Origin: Austwickia chelonae | GTDB taxonomy: Bacteria; Actinomycetota; Actinomycetes; Actinomycetales; Dermatophilaceae | Reading direction: 5' to 3' | Length of the DNA stretch: 64,000 bases | Assembly (NCBI RefSeq): GCF_003391095.1 | Contig: NZ_CP031447.1 | Span: forward strand, 2,232,001-2,296,000 | Part shown: one piece after another, positions 7,336 through 16,303 of the stretch | How positions within the stretch are numbered: position 1 is the stretch's first letter | Layout of the letters: every line of letters begins with the position of its first letter | Notes under the pieces: generated by a model | What the model saw: only the letters and a program-made list of their open reading frames with translations | Databases searched by the model: none | Told to the model about the DNA's origin: nothing | Translations under genes and position numbers: made by a program

Positions 7336-7968
7336 TCACCGGCCCCGACGCAGCGGAGGAGTCAAACCAGGTACTCCTCGGTGCACGGCAGTGGCAACCG
7401 CAGTCGCGATCGCAGCCTTGATCAGATCACCAGGGATGAAAGCAAGGTGCAATACGAGCTGCGCCCACAAGCTCGTCCTGGTGCGCATCGCCGCATACGG
7501 GATACCCAGGGCGTGCATCACCACGATCCCACCGATCACGCAGGAAAGTCCGATCCACCATGGCTCTACCTTGGGGAGACGGAACTGGACCATGACGCCA
7601 ATGACTGCCGCTCCGATGACAAAGCCCACAAGATATCCGACAGTCGGACCAGCCAACGCAGCAACCGTGGAACGCCCTCCGGCCAGCACCGGAACACCCA
7701 GCATTCCCACTGCCAGCATCAAGGCGATAGCCGCAGAGCCTCGTTTCCAGCCGAGAATCGCACCGCACAACGAAACACCGAGATGCTGAAAAGTAAAGGG
7801 GACCGGGGTTCCCGGAATACTCACCGGAGGAGCTAGTCCCAACACCACAGTCAGCGCAGCGAAAGCTGCGATGAGCGCGAGATCCCGCGCGGAGAAGAAG
7901 CGAGCCGAAGACCGCCTCGAAGAATTGGAATTCGCCACGTCGGTGGCGACCTGGGCTTGCTCAGACAT
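7336..7968 (-). CDS. bioY: Biotin transporter S component BioY
   Basis: 210 aa with about six hydrophobic helices and the BioY hallmark region ALTVVLGLAPPVSIPGTPVP followed by FTFQHLGVSLCGAILGWKRG and AGPTVGYLVGFVIGA. It binds biotin in the membrane. A polar N-terminal tail of about 25 residues precedes the first helix. First gene of bioYMN; a BioQ-like operator lies 74 nt upstream. No biotin synthesis genes are in the window. Confidence 0.95.
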   Translation of the reverse strand: MSEQAQVATDVANSNSSRRSSARFFSARDLALIAAFAALTVVLGLAPPVSIPGTPVPFTFQHLGVSLCGAILGWKRGSAAIALMLAVGMLGVPVLAGGRSTVAALAGPTVGYLVGFVIGAAVIGVMVQFRLPKVEPWWIGLSCVIGGIVVMHALGIPYAAMRTRTSLWAQLVLHLAFIPGDLIKAAIATAVATAVHRGVPGLTPPLRRGR

Positions 7969-8281
7969 CCCTCTACTCCTGTGACCGACCCGCTGCGAAG
8001 AGGAAGGTTCTCCCTCTCGGCGGCTGAGCCTAGCACCGACTTGAACACCGTTCAGTCAACAGAATCCAGGCGCTGGAAGTCCATGGGGAGAACGTCCTCA
8101 GCAGAACGCCGAAAGACTCCAGCGAGAAAAACCCGGGAGCTCCCACATTCCACCTCCCTCCCCTTTACTATTCCCAAGGTCGATATCAGGACCTTTGGCC
8201 TTGACCATCTTTCCTTCCCACCATGAACGTGGGTCCTGCCTGCGCCTCCCAAGGCGCGCCTCGCTGCGAAGGAGCCCTGCC
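7969..8281. other. Divergent intergenic region bioY/pntA
   Basis: 313 nt without a gene. It holds the bioY promoter and operator on the left (8027-8060) and the pntA leader on the right, whose AGGAG (8269-8273) serves the pntA GTG start. I see no convincing sigma-70 promoter for pntA. Confidence 0.6.
8027..8060 (-). promoter_or_regulatory. bioY promoter with BioQ-like operator
   Basis: TGAAC-ACC-GTTCA at 8042-8054 is a perfect 13-bp inverted repeat matching the TGAAC-N3-GTTNA type motif of the TetR-family biotin regulator BioQ of actinobacteria. On the minus strand TAGGCT (8032-8027) fits a -10 box and TGAACG (8055-8050), within the operator, sits at -35 distance with a 17-nt spacer. A better-looking TTGACT (8059-8054) is 21 nt from that -10. 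A repressor bound here would block initiation. The regulator gene is not in the window. Confidence 0.7.
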
Positions 8282-9823
8282 GTGCGCATCGGCATACCCA
8301 AGGAGACGAACGCGGGTGAGACCCGCGTCGCCGCCACACCGCAGACCGTCGCACAGCTGCTGAAACTCGGATACGAAGTCACCGTCGAAGCCGATGCAGG
8401 ACAGCGCTCCGCCCTGTCCGACACCGCTTTCACTGACTCCGGCGCCACGATCAGCACTGTCGAAGACGTCTGGTCCGCCGACATCGTCATCAAGGTCAAC
8501 GAGCCGCATGACGACGAACTTGCTCGCCTCTGCGACGGAGCAACCCTCATAGCGCTCCTGGCGCCCAGGCTCAACCAGGAACTCGTCGACAAACTCACCA
8601 CCCGCAAGATCACCGCGTTATCCATGGATGCAGTCCCCCGCATCTCCCGCGCTCAAGCACTCGATGTCCTCAGCTCGATGGCCAATATCGCCGGCTACCG
8701 CGCCATCGTCGAAGCAGCCCACGAATTCGGACGATTCTTCACCGGCCAAGTCACGGCTGCAGGGAAGGTTCCTCCGGCCAAGGTCTTCGTTGCCGGAGCC
8801 GGCGTCGCAGGCCTCGCCGCTATCGGCGCCGCCAACGCCCTCGGAGCGATCGTCCGAGCCAATGACGTCCGCCCCGAAGTCGCCGAACAGGTCGAATCCA
8901 TGGGCGCTGAATTCGTTCACGTCGACGACCCCGGCGCACAAGTCAGCTCAGACGGATACGCCAAAGAAATGGGCGAGGAATATCAGCGCCGCCAAGCCGC
9001 CATGTACGCCGAGCAGTGCCGAGACGTCGACATCATCGTCACCACAGCGCTCATCCCCGGCCGCCCCGCACCCCGGCTCATCACCGCCGAGATGATCGCG
9101 ACCATGAAAGCCGGCAGCGTGATCGTCGACATGGCCGCCGCCACCGGCGGCAATGTCGAAGGAAGCGTCGCAGGGGAGAAGGTCGTCACCGACAACGGGG
9201 TGACCCTGATCGGCTACACCGACCTCGCTGGGCGTCTCCCGACCCAGGCCAGCCAGCTCTACGGCCAGAACATGGTCAATTTCCTGAAACTCGCCACTCC
9301 GGGCAAGGACGGCGAGCTCTGCCTCGACATGGACGACATCGTCATGCGCGGCATGACCGTGGTGAAGGACGGCGAACTGATGTGGCCGCCGCCTCCCGTC
9401 CAGGTGTCTGCCGCACCACCACCGACAGCACCTGCACCCGAGGTCACGGAACCAGCACCCCCGAAGAAGACCTCGCCTGCTGCCAAAGCAGCGATCTTCA
9501 CCGGAATCGGAGCTCTGTCACTACTCCTCTTCGCGTTCTCCCCTGAACCCTTCCTCGGGCACTTCATGGTCTTCATGCTCTCGGTGGTCATCGGCTACTA
9601 CGTGATCGGCAATGTCCACCATGCGCTGCACACCCCCTTGATGAGCGTCACCAACGCCATCTCGGGGATCATCATCGTGGGTGTCCTGCTCCAAATCGGA
9701 AGAGATAGTTCCCCTGTCTTCGTCGACGTCCTCGCCTTCATCGGCGTCCTACTGGCGAGCATCAACATCTTCGGTGGTTTCACCGTCACCCAACGCATGC
9801 TCGGCATGTTCCGGAAGGACTGA
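8282..9823 (+). CDS. pntA: Proton-translocating NAD(P) transhydrogenase subunit alpha
   Basis: 513 aa, E. coli PntA length: domain I (about 1-370) binds NAD(H) with [20 protein letters not shown] followed by [20 protein letters not shown]; a Pro/Ala-rich linker (about 380-425) leads to a membrane part with four helices (for example [20 protein letters not shown]). So the alpha1 and alpha2 units, split in some bacteria, are fused. With PntB it uses the proton gradient to reduce NADP+ with NADH. Start is GTG 8282 with AGGAG 8 nt upstream; an in-frame ATG at 8195 would add 29 unconserved residues. Confidence 0.95.
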   Translation: MRIGIPKETNAGETRVAATPQTVAQLLKLGYEVTVEADAGQRSALSDTAFTDSGATISTVEDVWSADIVIKVNEPHDDELARLCDGATLIALLAPRLNQELVDKLTTRKITALSMDAVPRISRAQALDVLSSMANIAGYRAIVEAAHEFGRFFTGQVTAAGKVPPAKVFVAGAGVAGLAAIGAANALGAIVRANDVRPEVAEQVESMGAEFVHVDDPGAQVSSDGYAKEMGEEYQRRQAAMYAEQCRDVDIIVTTALIPGRPAPRLITAEMIATMKAGSVIVDMAAATGGNVEGSVAGEKVVTDNGVTLIGYTDLAGRLPTQASQLYGQNMVNFLKLATPGKDGELCLDMDDIVMRGMTVVKDGELMWPPPPVQVSAAPPPTAPAPEVTEPAPPKKTSPAAKAAIFTGIGALSLLLFAFSPEPFLGHFMVFMLSVVIGYYVIGNVHHALHTPLMSVTNAISGIIIVGVLLQIGRDSSPVFVDVLAFIGVLLASINIFGGFTVTQRMLGMFRKD

Positions 9824-9828
9824 GCGCC

Positions 9829-11316
9829 ATGACTATCACCCTGGTGCAAGGCTCATACATCATTGCCGGGCTGCTCTTCATCCTCAGTCTCGCCGGACTG
9901 TCCAAACACGAAACCGCTGAAGGCGGCAACCGCAACGGCATCCTCGGTATGGGCGTCGCGCTGCTCATCACCATCCTCGCCGCCGTCATCGGCGTCGACG
10001 CAGCCGGAGAGGCCAACGACCGCGACGGCAGTGGCAGCACAGGTCTGGGGTTGATGCTCCTCGCCATGGCCATCGGAGCTGTCATCGGCATCTGGAAGGC
10101 ACGCAAGGTCGAAATGACCGGCATGCCTGAACTCATCGCGCTACTGCACAGTTTCGTCGGGCTGGCTGCTGTCCTCGTCGGATACAACAGCTTTTTCGAA
10201 GCCGAACACCGCATCCAGGAAGCTGGCGGAGTCGCAGACCGGATCCCGGACCTCGCCGGAGCACTCGGCCCCATCCACAGCGCGGAAGTCTTCATCGGCG
10301 TCTTCATCGGCGCAGTTACCTTCACCGGCTCCGTGGTGGCCTACCTCAAGCTCAGCGCCAAGATGAAGTCGGCCCCGCTGATGCTCCCCGCCCACAACTG
10401 GATCAATCTGGGCATCCTCGCCGTTTCCACAGTGCTCACCGTCTTCTTCGTCCGGACACCCGGCCTGCCCTTCCTGGCCGCCATGACTGTGCTTGCGCTA
10501 GCCCTGGGATTCCACCTCGTCGCTTCCATCGGTGGCGGAGACATGCCCGTCGTAGTCTCCATGCTGAACAGCTACTCCGGGTGGGCTGCAGCCGCTGCCG
10601 GATTCATGCTCAACAACGATCTGCTCATCATCACCGGAGCACTCGTCGGATCTTCTGGTGCCTTCCTGTCCTACGTGATGTGCAAAGGCATGGGACGCTC
10701 CTTCATCAACGTGATCGCTGGCGGATTCGGATCCGACGGCGCAGTGGTCGGTGAAGCCAAGGACTACGGTGAACACCGTGAGGTCGACGCCGAGGCAGTG
10801 GCCGACCTACTCCTGGATGCCAAGAGCGTCGTCATCACCCCGGGATACGGCATGGCCGTTGCCCAGGCCCAGTACCCGGTCGCCGAGATCACCGATACCC
10901 TGCGCAAAAGGGGAATCACCGTTCGTTTCGGCATCCATCCCGTCGCAGGACGTCTCCCCGGACATATGAACGTTCTACTCGCCGAGGCCAAGGTGCCTTA
11001 TGACATCGTCCTGGAAATGGATGAGATCAACGACGACCTCGCCCACACCGATGTGGTCCTGGTGATCGGTGCCAATGACACCGTCAACCCAGCGGCCCTC
11101 GACGACCCCCACTCCCCCATCGCCGGGATGCCGGTCCTCTCGGTCTGGGAAGCCGAACAGGTCATCGTCTTCAAACGATCCATGGCCACCGGATACGCCG
11201 GAGTTCAGAATCCGCTGTTCTTCAAGGAGAACACCGCCATGCTTTTCGGTGACGCCAAGCAAAGAGTGGACGACATCCTGCGTGTCCTGCACACCCGAGC
11301 TGCCACCGGCGCCTGA
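9829..11316 (+). CDS. pntB: Proton-translocating NAD(P) transhydrogenase subunit beta
   Basis: 495 aa: about nine membrane helices in the N-terminal 290 residues (including [20 protein letters not shown]), then the NADP(H)-binding domain III with [20 protein letters not shown] and the [17 protein letters not shown] tail. It starts 5 nt after pntA, so the two subunits are co-translated. No other transhydrogenase is in the window; with the adjacent malic enzyme region it would contribute to NADPH supply. Confidence 0.96.
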   Translation: MTITLVQGSYIIAGLLFILSLAGLSKHETAEGGNRNGILGMGVALLITILAAVIGVDAAGEANDRDGSGSTGLGLMLLAMAIGAVIGIWKARKVEMTGMPELIALLHSFVGLAAVLVGYNSFFEAEHRIQEAGGVADRIPDLAGALGPIHSAEVFIGVFIGAVTFTGSVVAYLKLSAKMKSAPLMLPAHNWINLGILAVSTVLTVFFVRTPGLPFLAAMTVLALALGFHLVASIGGGDMPVVVSMLNSYSGWAAAAAGFMLNNDLLIITGALVGSSGAFLSYVMCKGMGRSFINVIAGGFGSDGAVVGEAKDYGEHREVDAEAVADLLLDAKSVVITPGYGMAVAQAQYPVAEITDTLRKRGITVRFGIHPVAGRLPGHMNVLLAEAKVPYDIVLEMDEINDDLAHTDVVLVIGANDTVNPAALDDPHSPIAGMPVLSVWEAEQVIVFKRSMATGYAGVQNPLFFKENTAMLFGDAKQRVDDILRVLHTRAATGA

Positions 11317-11360
11317 ATCGACGCGATCCCGCGGCCGGCCCTTTTCTCGAGGCGAACCCC

Positions 11361-11399
11361 ACGGTGGCCCGCCCCCCTTGACCGGGGACGGGTCACCGT
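11361..11399. terminator. Bidirectional hairpin between pntB and aroQ
   Basis: ACGGTGGCCCG (11361-11371) pairs with CGGGTCACCGT (11389-11399) with one G-U, and CCCC/GGGG inside extends the stem. It lies in the 95-nt gap between convergent pntB and aroQ, so it probably serves both. Confidence 0.6.
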
Positions 11400-11411
11400 T
11401 CGTTCTCCTGC

Positions 11412-11870
11412 TCAAGCCTGAACGTCGAAGTCCCCCACCTGACGGATCAATGCCGAGAGGGCCAACTCGTATCCGAGGGTCCCGCAACCGACTACCACGC
11501 CCATCGCCACGTCCGACAGATAAGAATGAGCCCGAAAATCTTCCCTGGCATGCACATTAGTGATGTGCACCTCGATAAAGGGCAGCGCCGAACTGACCAG
11601 CGCATCCCGCAATGCCACCGAGGTATGAGTGAACGCTCCCGCATTGACCACGACTCCGACGACACCCTCGTCCGTCCACGTTTCGATCCGATCGATCAGA
11701 GCGCCTTCATGGTTCGACTGGAAATCCACCAAGGTCACCCCATGGTGAGCCGCGAGTGCCCGACAGCGAACAACCACATCTTCCAAGGTGTCGGTGCCGT
11801 ATTTCTCTGGCTCCCGGGTTCCCAGTCGTCCCAGGTTGGGCCCGTTGAGGACAGCGATCGTCCTGCTCAT
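11412..11870 (-). CDS. aroQ: 3-dehydroquinate dehydratase, type II
   Basis: 152 aa, normal for the dodecameric type II enzyme that converts 3-dehydroquinate to 3-dehydroshikimate. Motifs: VLNGPNLGRLGTREPEKYG with the catalytic Tyr and mobile-loop Arg, QSNHEGALIDRI, VNAGAFTHTSVALRDAL, EVHITNVHAREDFRAHSYLS with the catalytic His. The ATG overlaps the malic enzyme stop codon (ATGA). The rest of the shikimate pathway is not nearby. Confidence 0.95.
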   Translation of the reverse strand: MSRTIAVLNGPNLGRLGTREPEKYGTDTLEDVVVRCRALAAHHGVTLVDFQSNHEGALIDRIETWTDEGVVGVVVNAGAFTHTSVALRDALVSSALPFIEVHITNVHAREDFRAHSYLSDVAMGVVVGCGTLGYELALSALIRQVGDFDVQA

Positions 11871-13666
11871 GCGGACGTCTTCGCGTTCTCATCGCCGGCT
11901 TCGGCCAGCGCCTGGTCAACGCTTTCAGTAGGCGTCGAAGACACTTCCTGGCCGGGCAGGACGATCTGTGGGTAGACCGGCTGCCACATCGACTCGTAAA
12001 CCTGTTGAACGGGATCTTTCATCTCGATCTTCGACAGGCCCTCTGCGTAAGCCGTCTGGGCTACCCGGATGGCGACTGTTCCGGACACCCTCCGTAGGTG
12101 TGAGATCGACGGAAGCAGCGCTTTCCCTGGGGGGACGACATCCACGATCTCGGCCACTGCTTCGGCGGCTGCCGAGATCATGCGGTCAGAGACTCGTTCA
12201 GCTCTGCTCACGACGACGCCCAGTCCGATCCCGGGAAACACCAGAGCATTGTTGGCTTGTGCGATCTGATAGGTCTTCCCTCCGTGGACGACCGGGGCGA
12301 AGGGGGATCCGGTGGCGACCAGTGCTCTGCCGTCCGTCCAGGCCACGATGTCCGCAGGAACTGCTTCAGCACGGGAGGTCGGGTTCGACAGCGGCATGAT
12401 GATCGGCCGGTCGACATGGGCAGTCATCTCGCGGACGATTTTCTCGGTGAAGGCTCCTGCTCTGGCCGAGGTGCCGATCAGCATGGTGGGATGCACATTA
12501 CGGACGACATCGGCCAAGGAGATATGGCGCGGGTCGTCGAGATCCCAGGCGTCGATCTCCTCCTCAGGTCGGGCGTAGGGCCGTTGGAAGGGTCGTACCG
12601 CGTCGCCCAGCCCGGTGGTGATCAGGCCCTTGGAACCCAAGCACCAAAACTGTCGGTTTGCTTCCTCCGGCGTCAGACCTTCTCTGATCATCCGGTCGCG
12701 CATCAGGTCGGCGATACCCACACCTGCCGTGCCTGCTCCGAAGATGACGACCCGTTGCTCGCTCATCCGGCTACCGGTGGTCCTCACCCCGGCGATCGCG
12801 GCTGCAGTGACGACAGCGGCGGTCCCTTGGATGTCGTCGTTGAAGGTGCAGCACCGGTCGCGGTACTTCTCCAAGATGCGGTGCGCATTGCCTGCGCCGA
12901 AGTCCTCCCAGTGGATCATGGCGTGGGGGAACAGCCGGGTGGCGGTCTCCACGAAATGTTCGATGAACAGGTCGTATTTCTGTCCGCGGGTTCTGCTGTG
13001 TCGAGTGCCCAGGTAGAAGTCGTCGTTGAGCAGCTCCATGTTGTCGGTGCCGACGTCCACGACGACCGGGATCACACGACGCGGATCGATGCCGGCAGCG
13101 GCCGTGTAGACCGACAGTTTGCCCACGCAGATCTGGACCCCGCCGATTCCTTGGTCACCGATGCCGAGGATCCCTTCGGAGTCGGTCACGACGATCAGGT
13201 CGCAGTGTTCAGGGTCGAGTCCGTAATTGAGCAGTGACTCCTCGACCTCTCCAGGGTAGTCGACGGAGGTGAAGACGCCACGCATCCGGTGGTACCCATG
13301 GCTGAATCGCTCGATCACATCACCGATGGTGGGGGTGTACACAATCGGAAGCATCTCTTCGAGGTGTTCGGCGAGCACCCGGTAGAAGAGCACTTCGTTA
13401 CGGTCCCGTACGGCGGCGAGATAGGCGTACTTGGTGATCTCCGTGGGCTGTTCCGAATACTGCTCGTAGCAACGGCGCACCTGCTCCGCCAGGGTGTTCA
13501 CTCCCGGCGGGAGAAGGCCCGCGAGCCCCAGGGCGTGACGCTCCGGCCAGGTGAAGGCCGTCCCTCGGTTGATCGTCGGATTCGCCAGGATCGTATTGCC
13601 CCGCACGTTGATCTTCAGCCGTGGGGTGCCCCGGCCAGACACGAACTCGTAATTGGGGATCGGCAT
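11867..13666 (-). CDS. NAD-dependent malic enzyme (large, MaeA-like)
   Basis: 599 aa, the size of the large malic enzymes (MaeA/ME type). They oxidatively decarboxylate malate to pyruvate. The N-terminal domain has TFWPERHALGLAGLLPP-like sequence and the catalytic Tyr region YTPTIGDVIERF; VVTDSEGILGIGDQGIGG marks the metal and substrate site; the nucleotide domain has VVIFGAGTAGVGIADL, and IMPLSNPTSRAEA follows. The GAGTAG loop with acidic residues downstream favours NAD, but coenzyme choice is not proven. It is translationally coupled to aroQ. Confidence 0.9.
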   Translation of the reverse strand: MPIPNYEFVSGRGTPRLKINVRGNTILANPTINRGTAFTWPERHALGLAGLLPPGVNTLAEQVRRCYEQYSEQPTEITKYAYLAAVRDRNEVLFYRVLAEHLEEMLPIVYTPTIGDVIERFSHGYHRMRGVFTSVDYPGEVEESLLNYGLDPEHCDLIVVTDSEGILGIGDQGIGGVQICVGKLSVYTAAAGIDPRRVIPVVVDVGTDNMELLNDDFYLGTRHSRTRGQKYDLFIEHFVETATRLFPHAMIHWEDFGAGNAHRILEKYRDRCCTFNDDIQGTAAVVTAAAIAGVRTTGSRMSEQRVVIFGAGTAGVGIADLMRDRMIREGLTPEEANRQFWCLGSKGLITTGLGDAVRPFQRPYARPEEEIDAWDLDDPRHISLADVVRNVHPTMLIGTSARAGAFTEKIVREMTAHVDRPIIMPLSNPTSRAEAVPADIVAWTDGRALVATGSPFAPVVHGGKTYQIAQANNALVFPGIGLGVVVSRAERVSDRMISAAAEAVAEIVDVVPPGKALLPSISHLRRVSGTVAIRVAQTAYAEGLSKIEMKDPVQQVYESMWQPVYPQIVLPGQEVSSTPTESVDQALAEAGDENAKTSA

Positions 13667-13750
13667 GCCTCTCAGACTAATCCGCTCGAGCTATCGGGAT
13701 CTGTCCGATTCTGCCGAACGCGGTCTCAGCGAACTCACCGAGCATGCCGG

Positions 13751-14554
13751 TCAAGGCAGGCTGCGAAAATCAGGTCGTTCCTTCGCCAGGAAGGCCCGCA
13801 CCCCTTCCCGGAAGGCTTCGCTACCGTAAGCCGACTCCAGAAGAGACTCGTCGAGCGCCGGATCCTCAGGGGAGGCCTTGATCCGCCGCAGTTGTTCCTT
13901 CGTCGTCCGCACGGTGACCGGGGCCGCGTGCAGGAGACCTTCGACAAGTTCTTCGAGTTCCCGATCAAGTTCTGCCCTGCTCTCGCAGAGGGAGACCAGA
14001 ACGCCGAGTTCGTAGGCACGACGCGCATCGAACAGCCTGCTCGCCAGGAGCATCTGCCGGGTCGTCGACTCACCGAAGATGTGCACGCACCGTTCCAACA
14101 ACGGGCGGGAGAGAGCGTTACCCAAGGTGCGGGCGATCGGGTACCCGAAACGCGATGACGTGGTCGCCACCCGTAGGTCGCAGTAGGTCGCCACCGCAAG
14201 CCCGCCGCCCACGCACAGCCCGTCGATCGCCGCAATCGTGACCTGGGGCAGCTCGGCCAGCTTGGTGAGCATCGACCGCACCCGACGTTCGTAGGACACG
14301 GCTTGCGCGCCCTCCGTCATCTCCGCGAACTCGGCGATGTCATTGCCTGCCGCGAAAGCCAGGGCTCCGGCTCCCCGAAACAGCACCACTCGTGCGGTGT
14401 TGTCCCCGGACAGCTCCTCGAAGACCTCCGTCAACCGTTCGTACATCACTGCGGTAAAAGCATTGTGCCGATGGGGCCGGTTGAAGACGATCTCGGTCAG
14501 TTCCCCGCCGTGGCTGCGTGTCACGATCAGTTCGTCACCGTGATGGGTACTCAT
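13751..14554 (-). CDS. Enoyl-CoA hydratase/isomerase (crotonase) family protein without the usual catalytic Glu pair
   Basis: 267 aa crotonase fold: VLFRGAGALAFAAGNDIAEF (oxyanion hole part 1) and AAIDGLCVGGGLAVATYCDL (part 2, Gly116-118). At the two positions that hold the catalytic glutamates of enoyl-CoA hydratase the protein has Ala120 and Ile140 (FGYPIARTLG), so simple hydration is unlikely. The oxyanion hole is intact, so it should still bind a CoA thioester; an isomerase, hydrolase or decarboxylase-like role is possible. It sits between the malic enzyme and a metal-receptor-fold gene with no obvious pathway link. Confidence 0.8.
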   Translation of the reverse strand: MSTHHGDELIVTRSHGGELTEIVFNRPHRHNAFTAVMYERLTEVFEELSGDNTARVVLFRGAGALAFAAGNDIAEFAEMTEGAQAVSYERRVRSMLTKLAELPQVTIAAIDGLCVGGGLAVATYCDLRVATTSSRFGYPIARTLGNALSRPLLERCVHIFGESTTRQMLLASRLFDARRAYELGVLVSLCESRAELDRELEELVEGLLHAAPVTVRTTKEQLRRIKASPEDPALDESLLESAYGSEAFREGVRAFLAKERPDFRSLP

Positions 14555-14603
14555 CGTGTGTGCCTCTCCTGTCGGGTTGCCGTCCTCCCATCCTGGCCCT
14601 CGA

Positions 14604-15401
14604 TCAGATCGATACCGCCCGTAAAGAACGCACGATCTCCTGAGGTGCCTCGATCATCGCCGGCCCATACCAGGTCAACGCACGACCTGCCACGAAAGCG
14701 ACCGGCAGAGAAAAAGCCTCCGGACCGTCATGCGCTGAGAAGGGATAAGGCTCATCGGGCAGGAGCGCCACCTCGGCGGGGTATGCCGTGCCGACTTCCT
14801 CCGGGGAGAAAACCGGGTAACGACCGGGGTGTGGAGGAGAGACGAGTTGTACGCCCAAGCGTCGGAGAACGTCCGCAGCGTAGGTCTTCGGCCCGAGACA
14901 CATCCAAGGGCGGCGCCAGATCGGTACCAGCACCTGCACCGGCGGGCCGGGGCGGACCTGCGTAGGAGAAGACCAGGCCCGTTGGGCTTCGGTCAGCCAA
15001 CGACACGCCCGAGAGGGCACAGACAAAACCTCAAGAATCCGGCCCAGCGAACACAACGCTCCAGGAACGTCCTCAATATCCGTCACCCACACCGGAAGCC
15101 CGGCCTCCTGCAGCCTGCCCACGTCGCACTGCCGGTTCTCCTCCTTGCTGGCGATCACCAGGTGGACGTTCAAGCTCAGGATCTGATCGATATCCGGGCT
15201 CTTCGTCCCTCCCACCCGAGGCACCCCGAGTTCTGCAGGATGGGTGCACCAGTCGGTGGCGCCGACCAGCAACTCGGGTTCGGAATACGCGATCGCCTCC
15301 GTCAGCGAAGGCACCAGGCTCACCACACGTTCAATCGGATGATCGAAGCTCAGCTGTCGACCAAGATCATCATGAGTGGTCAAGGCTTGGGGAGAGGCCA
15401 T
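14604..15401 (-). CDS. Helical-backbone metal receptor (BtuF/periplasmic-binding fold), no signal peptide
   Basis: 265 aa of the PF01497 fold: ERVVSLVPSLTEAIAYSEPE, then VGGTKSPDIDQILSLNVHLV and a second lobe from about residue 150. Relatives are the substrate-binding parts of cobalamin or iron-siderophore ABC importers. No hydrophobic leader or lipobox is present at the N-terminus (MASPQALTTHDDLGRQLSFD), and no permease or ATPase gene is adjacent, so this copy seems cytosolic and stand-alone. Ligand unknown. tRNA-Tyr with its terminator lies immediately upstream. Confidence 0.8.
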   Translation of the reverse strand: MASPQALTTHDDLGRQLSFDHPIERVVSLVPSLTEAIAYSEPELLVGATDWCTHPAELGVPRVGGTKSPDIDQILSLNVHLVIASKEENRQCDVGRLQEAGLPVWVTDIEDVPGALCSLGRILEVLSVPSRACRWLTEAQRAWSSPTQVRPGPPVQVLVPIWRRPWMCLGPKTYAADVLRRLGVQLVSPPHPGRYPVFSPEEVGTAYPAEVALLPDEPYPFSAHDGPEAFSLPVAFVAGRALTWYGPAMIEAPQEIVRSLRAVSI

Positions 15402-15426
15402 GGGCCCATTCTCAACCCGGGCAAAG

Positions 15427-15460
15427 GAGTGGGGCCCAACTGATCAGTTGGGCCCCACTC
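15427..15460 (-). terminator. 34-bp perfect palindrome downstream of tRNA-Tyr
   Basis: 17-nt arms (15427-15443 and 15444-15460) are exact reverse complements centred on TGATCA, starting 10 nt past the tRNA 3' end. No U-run follows on the minus strand. Probably ends the tRNA-Tyr transcript. Confidence 0.7.
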
Positions 15461-15469
15461 TTACGCTGG

Positions 15470-15550
15470 TGGCAGGTGAAGGATTCGAACCTTCGTAGCT
15501 TTCGCGACGGATTTACAGTCCGCTCCCATTGGCCGCTCGGGCAACCTGCC
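15470..15550 (-). tRNA. tRNA-Tyr (anticodon GTA)
   Basis: 81-nt class II tRNA on the reverse strand: acceptor GGCAGGT/ACCTGCC, D-arm GCCCGAGCGGCCAATGGGAGC, anticodon loop CTGTAAA giving GTA, a variable arm around GTCGCGAAAGCTAC, and T-arm AAGGTTCGAATCCTT. Discriminator A, CCA not encoded. Confidence 0.96.
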
Positions 15551-15722
15551 GTGGTGCGCCCGCACAGCATAGCAACGATCCCCCAGGGTGAGTCCAATCC
15601 GCTGCCCACAGGGGGCAGAATGGTGCGTCGAGATACGGCTACGGGAAGACTCGAAGTCACCTCGTCGCCGTGGGACCCCTTATTCCCTCGTCGTCAGAAC
15701 CACATCCCGACCCAGGAGAGAC

Positions 15723-16220
15723 ATGGCCGACAGCTCATTCGACATCGTCAGCAAGGTCGACCGTCAAGAGGTCGCCAACGCCCTCAACCAGAGCCAGAAG
15801 GAGATCTCTCAGCGGTACGACTTCAAAGGCGTCGGTGCCAGCATCGACTTCAGCGGCGAAGACACCATCGTCATGAAGGCCAACAGCGAAGAACGCTGCC
15901 TCGCCGTCCTCGACGTCTTCCAGACCAAACTGGTCAAGCGCGGCGTCTCCCTGAAGTCCTTGGACACCGGCGAAGGCCAGCCCAAGGCCTCCGGCAAGGA
16001 GTACCGCCTGGAAGGCCAGCTGAAGAACGGCATCAGCCAGGAGAACGCCAAGAAGATCTCCAAATTGATCCGCGACGAGTTCCCCAAGACCGTCAAATCC
16101 CAGATCCAGGGCGACGAGCTGCGAGTCACCAGCAAGAGCCGCGACGAGCTTCAAGCGGTCATGCAGATGCTCCGTGAATCAGACCTGGACGTCGCGCTGC
16201 AGTTCACCAACTACCGTTGA
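15723..16220 (+). CDS. YajQ-family nucleotide-binding protein
   Basis: 165 aa, full length for the family: [20 protein letters not shown] at the start, [27 protein letters not shown], and the C-terminal [13 protein letters not shown] ending that is nearly invariant. The fold has two RRM-like halves; a Xanthomonas relative binds cyclic di-GMP, while others bind nucleotides or tRNA, so the ligand here is not known. ATG 15723 has AGGAG 6 nt upstream; a longer reading from 15588 is unsupported. Confidence 0.93.
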   Translation: MADSSFDIVSKVDRQEVANALNQSQKEISQRYDFKGVGASIDFSGEDTIVMKANSEERCLAVLDVFQTKLVKRGVSLKSLDTGEGQPKASGKEYRLEGQLKNGISQENAKKISKLIRDEFPKTVKSQIQGDELRVTSKSRDELQAVMQMLRESDLDVALQFTNYR

Positions 16221-16226
16221 CCCTTC

Positions 16227-16258
16227 GCGCCGGGAGGGGCTCGTGTTCCTCCCGGCGC
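16227..16258 (+). terminator. Hairpin downstream of the yajQ-family gene
   Basis: GCGCCGGGAGG (16227-16237) and CCTCCCGGCGC (16248-16258) pair perfectly around a 10-nt loop, 7 nt after the stop codon and before the permease gene. Only a short pyrimidine tract follows. Confidence 0.7.
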
Positions 16259-16303
16259 TTCCTCCCCCATCGGCGCTTTTCCCCTCATGAGCCGAGGCCC
16301 ATC

